Assembly: GCA_015999985.1 (NCBI GenBank)
Contig: JAECRA010000011.1
Location: 1 to 64,000, forward strand
DNA: 64,000 nt
From: Comamonadaceae bacterium
Lineage (GTDB): Bacteria; Pseudomonadota; Gammaproteobacteria; Burkholderiales; Burkholderiaceae_C
Reading direction: 5' to 3'
A program made the translations under genes and the position numbers. The notes under the pieces are model-generated. The model did no database searches and was not told the origin of the DNA. It saw only the letters and a program-made list of their open reading frames with translations. Positions within the stretch are counted from its first letter, which is position 1, and every line of letters starts with the position of its first letter. Below, in pieces: positions 19,416-28,939 of the stretch.

Positions 19416-19820
19416 ATGAGCCTTGTAGATATAGGGGTACTTTCAAAAACAGCGGGAATTCCTGTGTCTACGCTTCGTTATTACGAGGAAGTGGGATTGA
19501 TACAGTCTGTCAGCAGAATTGGGCTGCGTAGGCAATACCACGAGGACGCGTTGGTTCAACTCTCGTTGATCTCATTGGGCAAGGCAGCTGGCTTTTCCCT
19601 GGATGAGATAAGGGGAATGTTCGACAAGGAACGGCGGCCCAACTTGCCAAGACCCACCCTGCATCAACGCGCAGATGAACTGGATGCCCAGATCCTGCGC
19701 CTGACGACACTCAGCAAACTGCTTAGACACGTTGCGGAATGTCCTGCGCCATCGCATATGGCGTGCACGAGGTTCAGGAAGCTGCTGCGCGTGAATTTCC
19801 CCACGATCGCCGTAGGTTAG
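19416..19820 (+). CDS. MerR family transcriptional regulator
   Basis: IGVLSKTAGIPVSTLRYYEEVGLIQSVSRIGLRRQYHEDALVQLSLI. Confidence 0.87.
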   Translation: MSLVDIGVLSKTAGIPVSTLRYYEEVGLIQSVSRIGLRRQYHEDALVQLSLISLGKAAGFSLDEIRGMFDKERRPNLPRPTLHQRADELDAQILRLTTLSKLLRHVAECPAPSHMACTRFRKLLRVNFPTIAVG

Positions 19821-19920
19821 CTATTGGCAGAGACCTTTTTTCTGAAGGGCGGTGCCGATTCGGAACGCTGATGATTCACCGCTTGGCTCAGGGCTAAGTG
19901 AGAGCCGAGGGGAAGGGTAT

Positions 19921-20418
19921 TCAGTGTTGGTGGTGTCCGTTGTTGGCCTCTCTGGGCTGTTGAACCCAGACCTTCACGGTTTTCTCGCCGGCTTTTTCGA
20001 ACACAAGAGTCAGATCGAAGCGTTCGCCCACCACAAGGGGTTTTTTCAGGTCTACGAGCATCAAGTGCTGCTTCTGTCCGTGACGGAGCTGAATGCTCTT
20101 TCCAGCGGGCAGCTCAATGGCTGGTACTTCGCGCATCCGCATCACGTCGTTTTCAGTGCGCATGGAGTGCAGCTCCACCCTGGTCGCCACGTCGGTGCGT
20201 GCGCCAAGCAAGCGGTCAGATGTGCCCCCCGCGTTGCGAATGCCTCGGAAGTAGGCGGCGCCGTTCTTGATCCCAGGCAGAGATGGCGTGGCATAAGGGT
20301 GATCGATTACCAGATCACCTGCGCGAAAATCGTGCGCGTGGGCTGCGGTGGTGAGCAGCACGAGCAGCACCGAGGCGGCAAAAGTTGCGGCGCGGCGGGT
20401 CACGGTATAGGTAGGCAT
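19921..20418 (-). CDS. Copper chaperone PCu(A)C family protein (copy 1)
   Basis: Signal peptide; DLVIDHPYATPSLPGIKNGAAYFRGIRN...VELHSMRTENDVMRMREVPAIELPAGKSIQL...HLMLVDLKKPL. Confidence 0.88.
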   Translation of the reverse strand: MPTYTVTRRAATFAASVLLVLLTTAAHAHDFRAGDLVIDHPYATPSLPGIKNGAAYFRGIRNAGGTSDRLLGARTDVATRVELHSMRTENDVMRMREVPAIELPAGKSIQLRHGQKQHLMLVDLKKPLVVGERFDLTLVFEKAGEKTVKVWVQQPREANNGHHQH

Positions 20419-20522
20419 AGAGTGGATGCGAGTGGCTAAGCAGGCGGTGAACCAGGACTTTACGCCTGGTTCGTCCTGGTTCGTTTCAGGCTTTGATCGT
20501 AGACACGTGCTTGGTCTGGCGT

Positions 20523-20990
20523 TCAGTGTTTTCCTGCGCCGTGTTTTGGCTGTGCGGCGGCGTTCAGAGCACGCACGGGCGCTGAAACTTGTACGGTTTC
20601 GCGTTTTCCGTCGCGGCCTTCGAACACCAGGGTCAGCGGCACGGACTCGCCTTCTTTGACTTGCTGTTTGAGGTCCATCAGCATGACGTGATGACCGCCT
20701 GGTTTTAGCTCCACCGCTTTGCCAGCAGGCAGATCGAGGGCGGGGATATGTCGCATCTTCATGACATTTTCTTGCATGGCCATTTCATGCACTTCTACTA
20801 CGGGTGTCAGTGGCGAGCTTGCAGACACCAGTTTGCTGTCTTGAGCAGCCTGGATCTGCATGAACGCGCCGGTCGCCTTTTGCTGCGGCACAGTCGCCCT
20901 GACCCAGGCATTGGTCACGGTCACTTGTGCGTGGGCAGCGGATGCGAAAAACGAGGCGGCGATGACGATGGATGCGATTGAGATTTTCAT
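20523..20990 (-). CDS. Copper chaperone PCu(A)C family protein (copy 2)
   Basis: VTNAWVRATVPQQKATGAFMQI...VEVHEMAMQENVMKMRHIPALDLPAGKAVELKPGGHHVMLMDLK. Confidence 0.9.
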   Translation of the reverse strand: MKISIASIVIAASFFASAAHAQVTVTNAWVRATVPQQKATGAFMQIQAAQDSKLVSASSPLTPVVEVHEMAMQENVMKMRHIPALDLPAGKAVELKPGGHHVMLMDLKQQVKEGESVPLTLVFEGRDGKRETVQVSAPVRALNAAAQPKHGAGKH

Positions 20991-21327
20991 GTGGATGTCT
21001 TTGAGTGAATTGGGTCAGAGGGTAATTGCAAGCCCATCGCGAACCTGAGTTATCCAGCAGCGGCTGGATAGATTTAACGCGTCGCGAGATTTGTCGATAG
21101 CTTGCTTGATGGCTGAAGCCGCCAACGGTCGCGGCGAAATCGCAGAGCATTCAATTGGTCGGTCCTTGAATGCAGCACAGATCAAATGACTGATCCACAC
21201 AGCAGGCCGGCTTTTTTTGCAGCTGAGGCTCAAATAAATGAGTCTTCGTTGGCAAGGCCCCGGCCATGATCGTCATGACTTGTGACCTTTGGCACCGATC
21301 TATCCGACGCGGTGCCGACGAAAAAAC

Positions 21328-21687
21328 TCAGACGAGGGCGGGCGGACCGCGAGGGGGTAGCGGTGCGCCTGCAATGGCGGCAACAGGCTCTGCGACCTCA
21401 GGCTTGGGCAGGTGAGACGGCGCAGGAGCGCTAGTTCTGACAACGCTCAGCGGCGGAAGCGGTAAGGCGGGCCCTAAGCAAAGCGAGCAGTCCAGTGTGT
21501 GCTGTACATCGCTTGCGGCCAGGTTCTCGTCATCAAGGAACACGACTTTCATCGCGCCGCCTGCCGCACAGACTATTTCCGAAGCCTTGGGCTGGACGAT
21601 AGGTGAGGCTGTGGCAACGCCGAGCATCAGCATGAACCACGCCAATACCAGGCGGGTCAGGATGGATGAAGTGCGCAGCGCATGCAT
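21328..21687 (-). CDS. DUF2946-like protein
   Basis: N-terminal TM, VCAAGGAMKVVFLDDE...LDCSLCLGPALPLPP pattern; next to the copper chaperones. Confidence 0.65.
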   Translation of the reverse strand: MHALRTSSILTRLVLAWFMLMLGVATASPIVQPKASEIVCAAGGAMKVVFLDDENLAASDVQHTLDCSLCLGPALPLPPLSVVRTSAPAPSHLPKPEVAEPVAAIAGAPLPPRGPPALV

Positions 21688-21972
21688 GGGCCAATTATCG
21701 GTGAAAACCCTTTGGCCCCCTTGAGTGCGGGTTTGCCACCGTCCGGGGGTAGATTGTTCTTCCAGCTATCTGCCGAGTTCCGCTTGTCGAAAGATAGCCT
21801 CGATGAATCAGTTCTTACAGGCTTCACGATGCTTTACACGCCCGTCATAAGCCGACGCCCTGGGTGCATCTAAGCTGATTGCCAGCGTAGGTTCGCATTC
21901 AGCAATGGGCCGTGACCCCTTGTGAATGGCATGAGAACGACGAGTCTTCAACCCCCTTAAAGGAGTATTCCC

Positions 21973-22416
21973 ATGAACGCACGCGGCATCATCGCTTTGA
22001 CGGCTATGGCCTTTGGTCTCAGTGCAGGCGTGGCTAACGCGCAACCCTATTCTCAGGACCGCCACGGCAAAGGCCCGAACAAGGAGCAGTCTCGCCATCA
22101 CTTCCCGTCGCGCGATGCTCACAAGCACGACCGCCATGCGGGGCCGCAGCGTGGCCCCCACTATCAGCCACCGGTTGCAGTTCATGTCCGCCCGCCTGTT
22201 CACGCGCATCGCGGCCGAGGCGCGGGTCCTGGGCGACATTTCTACCGGGGCGATCGGCTGCCCACCTATTACCGGACTCAGCATTACGTGGTCAGTGATT
22301 GGCGCGGCCACCATTTGAGCGCCCCTCCCCGTGGGCACCGCTGGGTTCAGGTGGGGGGCGACTATGTCCTGATAGCCATCGCCACAGGCATCATCGCGCA
22401 GCTCGTTCTCAATTGA
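21973..22416 (+). CDS. RcnB family periplasmic protein
   Basis: Signal peptide; DRLPTYYRTQHYVVSDWRGHHLSAPPRGHRWVQVGGDYVLIAIATGIIAQLVLN. Confidence 0.85.
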   Translation: MNARGIIALTAMAFGLSAGVANAQPYSQDRHGKGPNKEQSRHHFPSRDAHKHDRHAGPQRGPHYQPPVAVHVRPPVHAHRGRGAGPGRHFYRGDRLPTYYRTQHYVVSDWRGHHLSAPPRGHRWVQVGGDYVLIAIATGIIAQLVLN

Positions 22417-22530
22417 TGATCGTAGGAGGCCGCGTAGTGATAAACGGGGCATCGGCTCAGGGCGAACACGGCCTTGGCCGATGGCTTCCGACGCGAGAAT
22501 CTTTTCGGTTAACCTGGCTCCTAGCCGAAC

Positions 22531-23280
22531 TCAGGTTCTTGGCTTCTTGACCAGCACCGGCTCGCTGCGGTAGCGGTCGGGGAAAAGACGCTTGAGCCCG
22601 TCCACCTTGGGCAGATCATTGATGGCGATATACGGATTGCGGGGATTCTCGGTCATATAGTCCTGGTGGGACATCTCGGCCGGGTAGAAGCTGGGCTTGT
22701 CTTCTAAGCGCGTCACTATGGCCTTGGGGTACACGCGCGCTGCGTTCAATTGCGCCACGTAAGCCTGGGCCACCTTGAGCTGCGCTGCGTCGCTGGCAAA
22801 GATGGCGGAACGGTACTGTGTTCCGACATCGGGCCCCTGACGGTTGAGCTGAGTGGGGTCATGCGCCACCGAGAAAAATATCTGCAGCAGGGTGCCGTAG
22901 CTCACCTGAGCCGGGTCGTATGTGACTTCTACTGATTCGGCATGGTTAGTATTGCCTCGGCTGACCTGCTCATAGGCCGCCGTGCTTGCCGCACCACCGC
23001 TATAGCCCGATACCGCACGCTGCACGCCTTTGACATGCTGGAACACGCCTTGCACACCCCAGAAACAGCCGCCTGCAAATATGGCACGCTGCGGCGCTTG
23101 GCTACCAGCGGGGAGATCTTGTGCCGGGGCCGGAATGCGCACTGCTTCTTCCGCGGAATAGGCTCTTCTTTGCCAGAGCAGTCCGCCACCTAGGAGAACA
23201 GAGCTGCCCACCAGGATCTGGAGCAGGTTGCGACGGCTGGGCGCAGACCGTGAAGAATCAGAAGTTTTCATGTCATTCAT
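22531..23280 (-). CDS. msrA: Peptide-methionine (S)-S-oxide reductase MsrA with Tat-like signal
   Basis: IFAGGCFWGVQGVFQHVKGVQRAVSGYSGG; N-terminus PSRRNLLQILVGSSVLLGGGLLW. Confidence 0.93.
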   Translation of the reverse strand: MNDMKTSDSSRSAPSRRNLLQILVGSSVLLGGGLLWQRRAYSAEEAVRIPAPAQDLPAGSQAPQRAIFAGGCFWGVQGVFQHVKGVQRAVSGYSGGAASTAAYEQVSRGNTNHAESVEVTYDPAQVSYGTLLQIFFSVAHDPTQLNRQGPDVGTQYRSAIFASDAAQLKVAQAYVAQLNAARVYPKAIVTRLEDKPSFYPAEMSHQDYMTENPRNPYIAINDLPKVDGLKRLFPDRYRSEPVLVKKPRT

Positions 23281-23329
23281 CCAAAAGTGAAGGCGTAAGC
23301 TGAAATACCTGGGTCCAGGAATTCGATGC

Positions 23330-23827
23330 TCAAGCGGGCTTGGGCGAGAACGTGAGCGACAGGCCGTTCATGCAGTAGCGCAGCCCAGTCGGAGGAGGGC
23401 CGTCCTCAAAGACATGGCCCAGGTGGCCGCCGCATCGCCTACAGTGGGCTTCTGTGCGAACCATGCCATAGCCACGGTCGGTACGAGTCCTCACGGCGTT
23501 GTCCAGGGGTTTATAGAAGCTGGGCCAGCCGGTGTTGCTTTCGAACTTGGTGGAGGAAGAAAACAGGGGTAAAGCGCAACCTGCGCATGCAAACGTGCCT
23601 GTGCGCTTCTCGCCATTGAGTGGACTGCTTCCGGGCCGCTCCGTGCCCTCCTTGCGCAGAACGGCGTACTGCTGTGGACTGAGCCGCGTTTTCCATTCTG
23701 CATCTGAGTAGTTCACCTCGAAGGTCTCGGAGGCTGCCGCTGCGACCGCGTTGCGGTGAAACAGCCCGGTCAGAAGTGCGCCGGTAGAAGCGGCTGTGCC
23801 CAGGAGCAAGTGTCGTCTGGTGGTCAT
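23330..23827 (-). CDS. msrB: Peptide-methionine (R)-S-oxide reductase MsrB with Tat-like signal
   Basis: MTTRRHLLLGTAASTGALLTG; CAGCALPLF...FESNTGWPSFYKPL...RCGGHLGHVF...RYCMNGLSL. Confidence 0.93.
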   Translation of the reverse strand: MTTRRHLLLGTAASTGALLTGLFHRNAVAAAASETFEVNYSDAEWKTRLSPQQYAVLRKEGTERPGSSPLNGEKRTGTFACAGCALPLFSSSTKFESNTGWPSFYKPLDNAVRTRTDRGYGMVRTEAHCRRCGGHLGHVFEDGPPPTGLRYCMNGLSLTFSPKPA

Positions 23828-24006
23828 GGCATCGGCTTTCTAGAGAGAAAGAGAGAATGCCAGTCAGCTTACAGGCGCAGGGTCTCGAAGTCTTCACGCA
23901 AAGTTAAAAGATTCGTGATAACTGTGGGCCTTAACCTCAGGATTGCGCACAATGTGAAAAAGCGAGCGGTTGCCGCGCTGTCACCTACATTGAAGAGCCT
24001 TCATTT

Positions 24007-24723
24007 ATGAGCACTGCCCGCCGCGTCCTGCTGGTTGAGGACGACGCCCACATCTCCGATCTTTTATTGCTCCATCTGCGCGACGAAGGCCTGGAGGTGG
24101 TTCACTGCGCGCGCGGCGATGACGGCTTGGCGCAATTGGAGCGTGGGGGATGGGACGCGCTGGTGCTGGACATCATGCTGCCCGGCGTTGATGGCCTGGA
24201 GATTTGTCGACGGGCGCGTGCCATGACGCGCTACACCCCCATCATTATCATCAGCGCCCGGTCCAGCGAAGTGCACCGCATTCTTGGCTTGGAAATTGGC
24301 GCGGACGACTACCTTACCAAACCATTTTCCGTGCTGGAGTTGGTAGCCCGTGTAAAAGCCCTGTTGCGCCGCGTGGATGCGCTGGCGCAGAACGCACGCC
24401 TGGAGTCTGGCCAGCTTTCCATTCATGGACTGACCATCGACCCGGTAACGCGTGACGCACGCCTTGAAGGCCAAAGACTTGATCTGACGCCACGAGAGTT
24501 TGACCTTCTGTACTTCTTTGCTCGCCAGCCGGGCAAGGTGTTCTCTCGCATGGATTTGCTGAACGCTGTATGGGGATATCAGCACGAAGGCTACGAGCAC
24601 ACGGTCAACACCCACATCAACCGGCTTAGAGCCAAGGTGGAGCCCAACCCGACAGAGCCTGTGCGCATCCTCACGGTTTGGGGGCGTGGCTACAAGTTTG
24701 CCGAAGACGGGGAAGGCCAATGA
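24007..24723 (+). CDS. OmpR/PhoB-type response regulator
   Basis: VLLVEDDAHISDLLLLHLRDEG...DALVLDIMLPGVDGLE...winged-helix C-terminus. Confidence 0.92.
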   Translation: MSTARRVLLVEDDAHISDLLLLHLRDEGLEVVHCARGDDGLAQLERGGWDALVLDIMLPGVDGLEICRRARAMTRYTPIIIISARSSEVHRILGLEIGADDYLTKPFSVLELVARVKALLRRVDALAQNARLESGQLSIHGLTIDPVTRDARLEGQRLDLTPREFDLLYFFARQPGKVFSRMDLLNAVWGYQHEGYEHTVNTHINRLRAKVEPNPTEPVRILTVWGRGYKFAEDGEGQ

Positions 24724-26204
24724 GCCTGAAGCTCACGCTCACGCAGCGGCTGGCCCTGGTGTTTGCCGTGCTGCTGCTGATTTGCAGCGGCACGTCGGCA
24801 TGGCTGCAGGTGCGCTCCAATCGCATGCATGAGTTGGAGGTGGTCCAGGCGCTTTCACGTGATGTGGCAGAGAGCATCGCGCGGGACGCCCAACTCACGG
24901 ATGCCAACGGCCTCATGCCCGGTGCCGTTCGTAATCTTTTCAACCAGCTCATGATGGTCAACCCCAGTGTAGAGGTTTACCTACTGGAGCCTGATGGCCG
25001 CATCGCAGGACACGCAGCACCTGAAGGCCGCCTGCGCCGTGACCAGGTAGACCTGGCTCCCGTGCGCCAATTTCTGGAAGGTCGCATGCTGCCCATTCTG
25101 GGCGACGATCCACGCAGCTCGGATGGCCGAAAGGTGTTCAGCGCCGCTCCCTTGAGTGTGGACGGTAAGCAGGTCGGCTTCATTTATGTGGTGCTGCTGG
25201 GGGAGGCGCATGACCTGCTTGCAGCCAAGGGATCTGCCAATGCGGTGTTGAAGACGGCCTTGCTCTCGATTGGAATGGTGGCGTTGTTGTGCCTGGCCGC
25301 CGGCCTGGTGGCGTTTGCGCTCATTACGCGACCGTTACGTCGGTTGACTGAGTCAGTGCGCCGTTTCGATATCGACGGCCCACCACCTGAGCTTTCCTCT
25401 CTGCTGCCCGGAAGCAGCGAGAAGGGCCAGGACGAGATTGCCGTGTTGGATTCCGCTTACCGGCAGATGGTCCGGCGCATGGGGGAACAATGGAAAGCGC
25501 TTACGCGCCAGGACCAGGAGCGCAGGGAGTTGATTGCCAACGTGTCGCATGACCTGCGCACACCTTTGTCTTCTCTGCATGGCTACCTGGAAACACTGCT
25601 ACTCAAAGACGCTACTTTGGAGCCGTCGGAGCGGCGTCGCTACCTCGGGATTGCGCTGGAGCAGAGCCGGAACGTGGGGGCTCTTTCCCAGAGTCTGTTC
25701 GAACTGGCACGATTGGAATACGGCTTTGTCCAGCCTGAGCCAGAAGCTTTTTCCCTGGTTGACCTGGTGCAAGACGTGTTCCAGAAATTTGAGCTGCGTG
25801 CGCAGGCGCAGCATGTGCAGTTGGAAGCGGAGTTTCCTCCGCAGTTGCCTTCGGCCTGGGCGGACTTGGGAATGATTGAACGCGTCCTTAGCAATTTGCT
25901 GGACAACGCCCTTCGGTACACACCTGCGGGTGGGAGGGTTCGGGTTGCGCTTGTCGTCAAGGGCGAGCAGCTTGACATTTCGGTGAGTGATTCGGGCCCT
26001 GGTATAGCTCCCGAGCTTCGCGAGGGGTTGTTTCGCAGGCCCTTCACGGTGGGCGGTGCGCGTCGTGATGGTGGCCTGGGGCTGCGCATCGTGCACACCA
26101 TGCTGGAGCTTCAAGGAAGCGCGATCAAACTGGCGGAAACAGGGGGCTCTGGCGCCAGCTTTCAGTTTTCCCTGCCGCGTGCTGCGGAGAATCAAGCTTC
26201 TTGA
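24720..26204 (+). CDS. Sensor histidine kinase (HAMP, HisKA, HATPase_c)
   Basis: ATG at 24720 overlaps the regulator stop; LIANVSHDLRTPLSSLHGYLETLLL; NLLDNALRYTPAGGRV. Confidence 0.9.
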   Translation: MSLKLTLTQRLALVFAVLLLICSGTSAWLQVRSNRMHELEVVQALSRDVAESIARDAQLTDANGLMPGAVRNLFNQLMMVNPSVEVYLLEPDGRIAGHAAPEGRLRRDQVDLAPVRQFLEGRMLPILGDDPRSSDGRKVFSAAPLSVDGKQVGFIYVVLLGEAHDLLAAKGSANAVLKTALLSIGMVALLCLAAGLVAFALITRPLRRLTESVRRFDIDGPPPELSSLLPGSSEKGQDEIAVLDSAYRQMVRRMGEQWKALTRQDQERRELIANVSHDLRTPLSSLHGYLETLLLKDATLEPSERRRYLGIALEQSRNVGALSQSLFELARLEYGFVQPEPEAFSLVDLVQDVFQKFELRAQAQHVQLEAEFPPQLPSAWADLGMIERVLSNLLDNALRYTPAGGRVRVALVVKGEQLDISVSDSGPGIAPELREGLFRRPFTVGGARRDGGLGLRIVHTMLELQGSAIKLAETGGSGASFQFSLPRAAENQAS

Positions 26205-27127
26205 ATCTCCCTGGTGCCCCGGCAGCCTGAAGTGAAGTCTGGGCAGCCCCAGAAGGCTTTCCCAGGTGTGGGGCCTCGCTTGGCTACTTTGCGAACCATC
26301 GGTTTCGCGCAAACAGGACAGAACGGCTCGGCGCTGCCTTGGGGCTTGAGTGGAGCACCAGGGACGGGTGGTGAAACAGCCGATTCAGAGAGGTGGGCTT
26401 GTGTTCTCACCGATGGTGACGGGACTGCCGGCGCCACGGTTTCATGGATGCTGACCTTTGCACTAGCCTCGCGCAGCAGCTTCATCAGGGCGGAACCGTC
26501 CATCAACTGGATGTTGCGTCCGTTGGCGAAAGCTGAAGCCTCTTTGGTAAAGCTCCCGGATGTCACTACAAAACCACCCGCCGCGCCATAGGCAGCCATC
26601 AACCCATACATCTCCCGCACAATGGGAACGCCCACTTTGAAGGCTTTCCACTGCTTGCACTGCACGAGGTACTTTTCACCAGCCTTGTTAAGCACGAGGT
26701 CGACGCCGCCATCCGCACCGCCTCCCCCAATTTCTTTGACGGAATAGCCACGGCGCCTGAACCCTTCTCCGACCAATATCTCGAACTGTTGCCAAGTCAT
26801 GCCTTGCAAGGCGTCTGCACTGCTGCTTGCGGCGGTGGTTTCCAGAAGGGTTCGTCTGCGATGCTTGCGAAGTGCCGAAACGAAAGCACCCAGCAAACAG
26901 AGAGCAGGAAGAATATATTGGCCGAAAGTAGCGAAGGTACGCAGACCGGCGCTCAGTACGAACTGCCCCATCTGTTGAGTGGATGTGGCCGCAGGAAGAG
27001 GGCGCTCAGCCAGGCCATGAAGTAGCCAATAGCTCACCAAAGCCAAGGCTACACCCAACCACCACGGCAACATGGCCACCAGATCCATCAGGTCTTCAGC
27101 AGTGCTGGACTTACGCCTTCTTGCCAT
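26192..27127 (-). CDS. Membrane-anchored Mrr-like restriction endonuclease with C-terminal topoisomerase-type zinc finger
   Basis: Two N-terminal TM segments; FEILVGEGFRRRGYSVKEIGGGGADGGVDLVLNKAGEKYLVQCKQWK; CPVCAKPMVRKVAKRGPTPGKAFWGCPDFTSGCRGTR. Confidence 0.87.
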   Translation of the reverse strand: MARRRKSSTAEDLMDLVAMLPWWLGVALALVSYWLLHGLAERPLPAATSTQQMGQFVLSAGLRTFATFGQYILPALCLLGAFVSALRKHRRRTLLETTAASSSADALQGMTWQQFEILVGEGFRRRGYSVKEIGGGGADGGVDLVLNKAGEKYLVQCKQWKAFKVGVPIVREMYGLMAAYGAAGGFVVTSGSFTKEASAFANGRNIQLMDGSALMKLLREASAKVSIHETVAPAVPSPSVRTQAHLSESAVSPPVPGAPLKPQGSAEPFCPVCAKPMVRKVAKRGPTPGKAFWGCPDFTSGCRGTREIQEA

Positions 27128-27234
27128 GGATGTCCCCTTCCGTCGTGTTTACCAATGAATTAAGTAAACATTTTGCTGCCTTTTGAAGGTGTTCCTGGGA
27201 TCGCGGCCGTGGGTCGCGTGGATGGGCGCTTGCG

Positions 27235-27744
27235 TTAGTAGGTACCCATATAGTCGCGCTTGCCGATCTCAACTCCGTTGTGGCGCAAGATGTCATAGAC
27301 GGTGGTCACATGGAAGAAGAACTGCGGCAGACCATAGTGCAGAAGATAAGTGCTGGCGGTCAGCTTTCTTTCCTTGGGTGTACCGGGGCGCAGCACGATC
27401 TCGCGGCTCTCGCTCGAATCAAATTGCTCTGGTTTGAAGGATTCAGTATGAGCAACAGCCTTGGCGATCAAGGCTTGCAGGTCAGCGAAGCTGACTTCGG
27501 TGTCAGGCCACGATGGCACTTCGGCGCCAGCCAGGCGGGATGAAATGCCTTTGGAAAAGTCTGAGGCGATCTGAACCTGGCGTACCAGCGGGAACATGTC
27601 AGGAAACAGTCGCGCCTGCAGGAGGGCATTGGGATCGATATTTTTCTGCGTCGCGTGGTCTTCAGCTTTCTTGAGCACATCAGACATGGCGCGCAGCATT
27701 TGCTGCATGACGGGAACAGAGGCGGTGTACAAAGGGCTGGTCAT
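27235..27744 (-). CDS. DUF1993 family protein
   Basis: PVMQQMLRAMSDVLKKAEDHA...LFPDMFPLVRQVQIASDFSKG...FFHVTTVYDILRHNGVEIGKRDYMG. Confidence 0.85.
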   Translation of the reverse strand: MTSPLYTASVPVMQQMLRAMSDVLKKAEDHATQKNIDPNALLQARLFPDMFPLVRQVQIASDFSKGISSRLAGAEVPSWPDTEVSFADLQALIAKAVAHTESFKPEQFDSSESREIVLRPGTPKERKLTASTYLLHYGLPQFFFHVTTVYDILRHNGVEIGKRDYMGTY

Positions 27745-27838
27745 GGGGAATTCACTTTTAAATTAGGCGCGATGGCCGGGCTGGCTCGGCAGATGGGCTG
27801 CCGACTATGGGAGGCTAACAGCAAAAGGTTGAGCCTTC

Positions 27839-28915
27839 GTGAGCGACCTTCCGATCAATACACAATGCAGCATGGTAGAGACGCATAATCAAGTACAAGA
27901 TCCCGATCTTGTCCCCACCCACACGACCGCTGCGGCAGTTTCCATTGAACGCTGGGTAGCGCAGCACCATGGCATCCGTGCGCAGCATTGCTATTTGATC
28001 CGGCGAGGTCTGAACGACAACTATGCACTTCAGTCGATGGACGGAACTCGGTATGTGGTGCGCCTTTACTCGATCCGTCCGCGTGGAGGCTTCAATATTG
28101 ATTTCGAATCCTCACTTCTGGCGCACTTGACTACCAAAGGTGCAGGGGTAGCATCAGGAGTTCCTGCGAGCAACGGGCGAACATACATCTCACTGAATTT
28201 CCCGGAAGGTCCGCGCGCATTGGCCTTGTTCCGCCATGCGGAGGGCAGCACTCCTGACACGCTGGATGAATTTGAGTTGACCGGTCGCACGCTTGCTGAG
28301 ATTCACAAAGCAGCACGTGACTATGCTGGTCCACCAAGCCTGTATACGCTTGACGGCCATCACTTGGCTGGTAAAAGCCTAGCCTATCTGCAAACGTACC
28401 CGGAACTGGGCGCGCCATTGTTGGACACCTACAGCCGTTTGATCCACGGCCTTCTTGAAGAGCTGGCGGTGGTGGAGGGCAGCCTTACCCGGGTGATTTG
28501 CCATGGTGATACGCATGGGTTCAATAACCATGTATTCACGGATGCTGAGGGCTACAAGACAACGGTTTTTTTCGACTTCGATGACGCCGGGCCGGGTTTT
28601 TTGTCATACGACCTGAGCGTCATGCCATGGTCCTACCTGATTCGCAAGAGCCTCAAGCAACCCGACGATACGTTGCGCGAGCGTTGGGCACACTACCTAA
28701 GCGGTTACCGTGCGGGCGGCGGTAATCCAACCGAGGCGGATTTGGCTGCGCTGCCTTTGTTCATACAACTGAGGCATCTATGGAACCTTGGGGAGGCGGT
28801 GGGGCGTTTGCACCACTGGGGTACGAGCTCTGCTCCTGTGACATGGCTGAGAAATCAGATTGAGGTGTTCGACGCCTGGAAAACGCTGGATTTCACAAGT
28901 GAGTGGAATCCATGA
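27839..28915 (+). CDS. APH/choline-kinase family phosphotransferase
   Basis: VICHGDTHGFNNHVFTDAEGYKTTVFFDFDDAGPGFLSYDLSVMPW kinase motifs. Confidence 0.82.
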   Translation: MSDLPINTQCSMVETHNQVQDPDLVPTHTTAAAVSIERWVAQHHGIRAQHCYLIRRGLNDNYALQSMDGTRYVVRLYSIRPRGGFNIDFESSLLAHLTTKGAGVASGVPASNGRTYISLNFPEGPRALALFRHAEGSTPDTLDEFELTGRTLAEIHKAARDYAGPPSLYTLDGHHLAGKSLAYLQTYPELGAPLLDTYSRLIHGLLEELAVVEGSLTRVICHGDTHGFNNHVFTDAEGYKTTVFFDFDDAGPGFLSYDLSVMPWSYLIRKSLKQPDDTLRERWAHYLSGYRAGGGNPTEADLAALPLFIQLRHLWNLGEAVGRLHHWGTSSAPVTWLRNQIEVFDAWKTLDFTSEWNP

Positions 28916-28939
28916 CGCCAAGCGGTTTATCTTCTGTTG

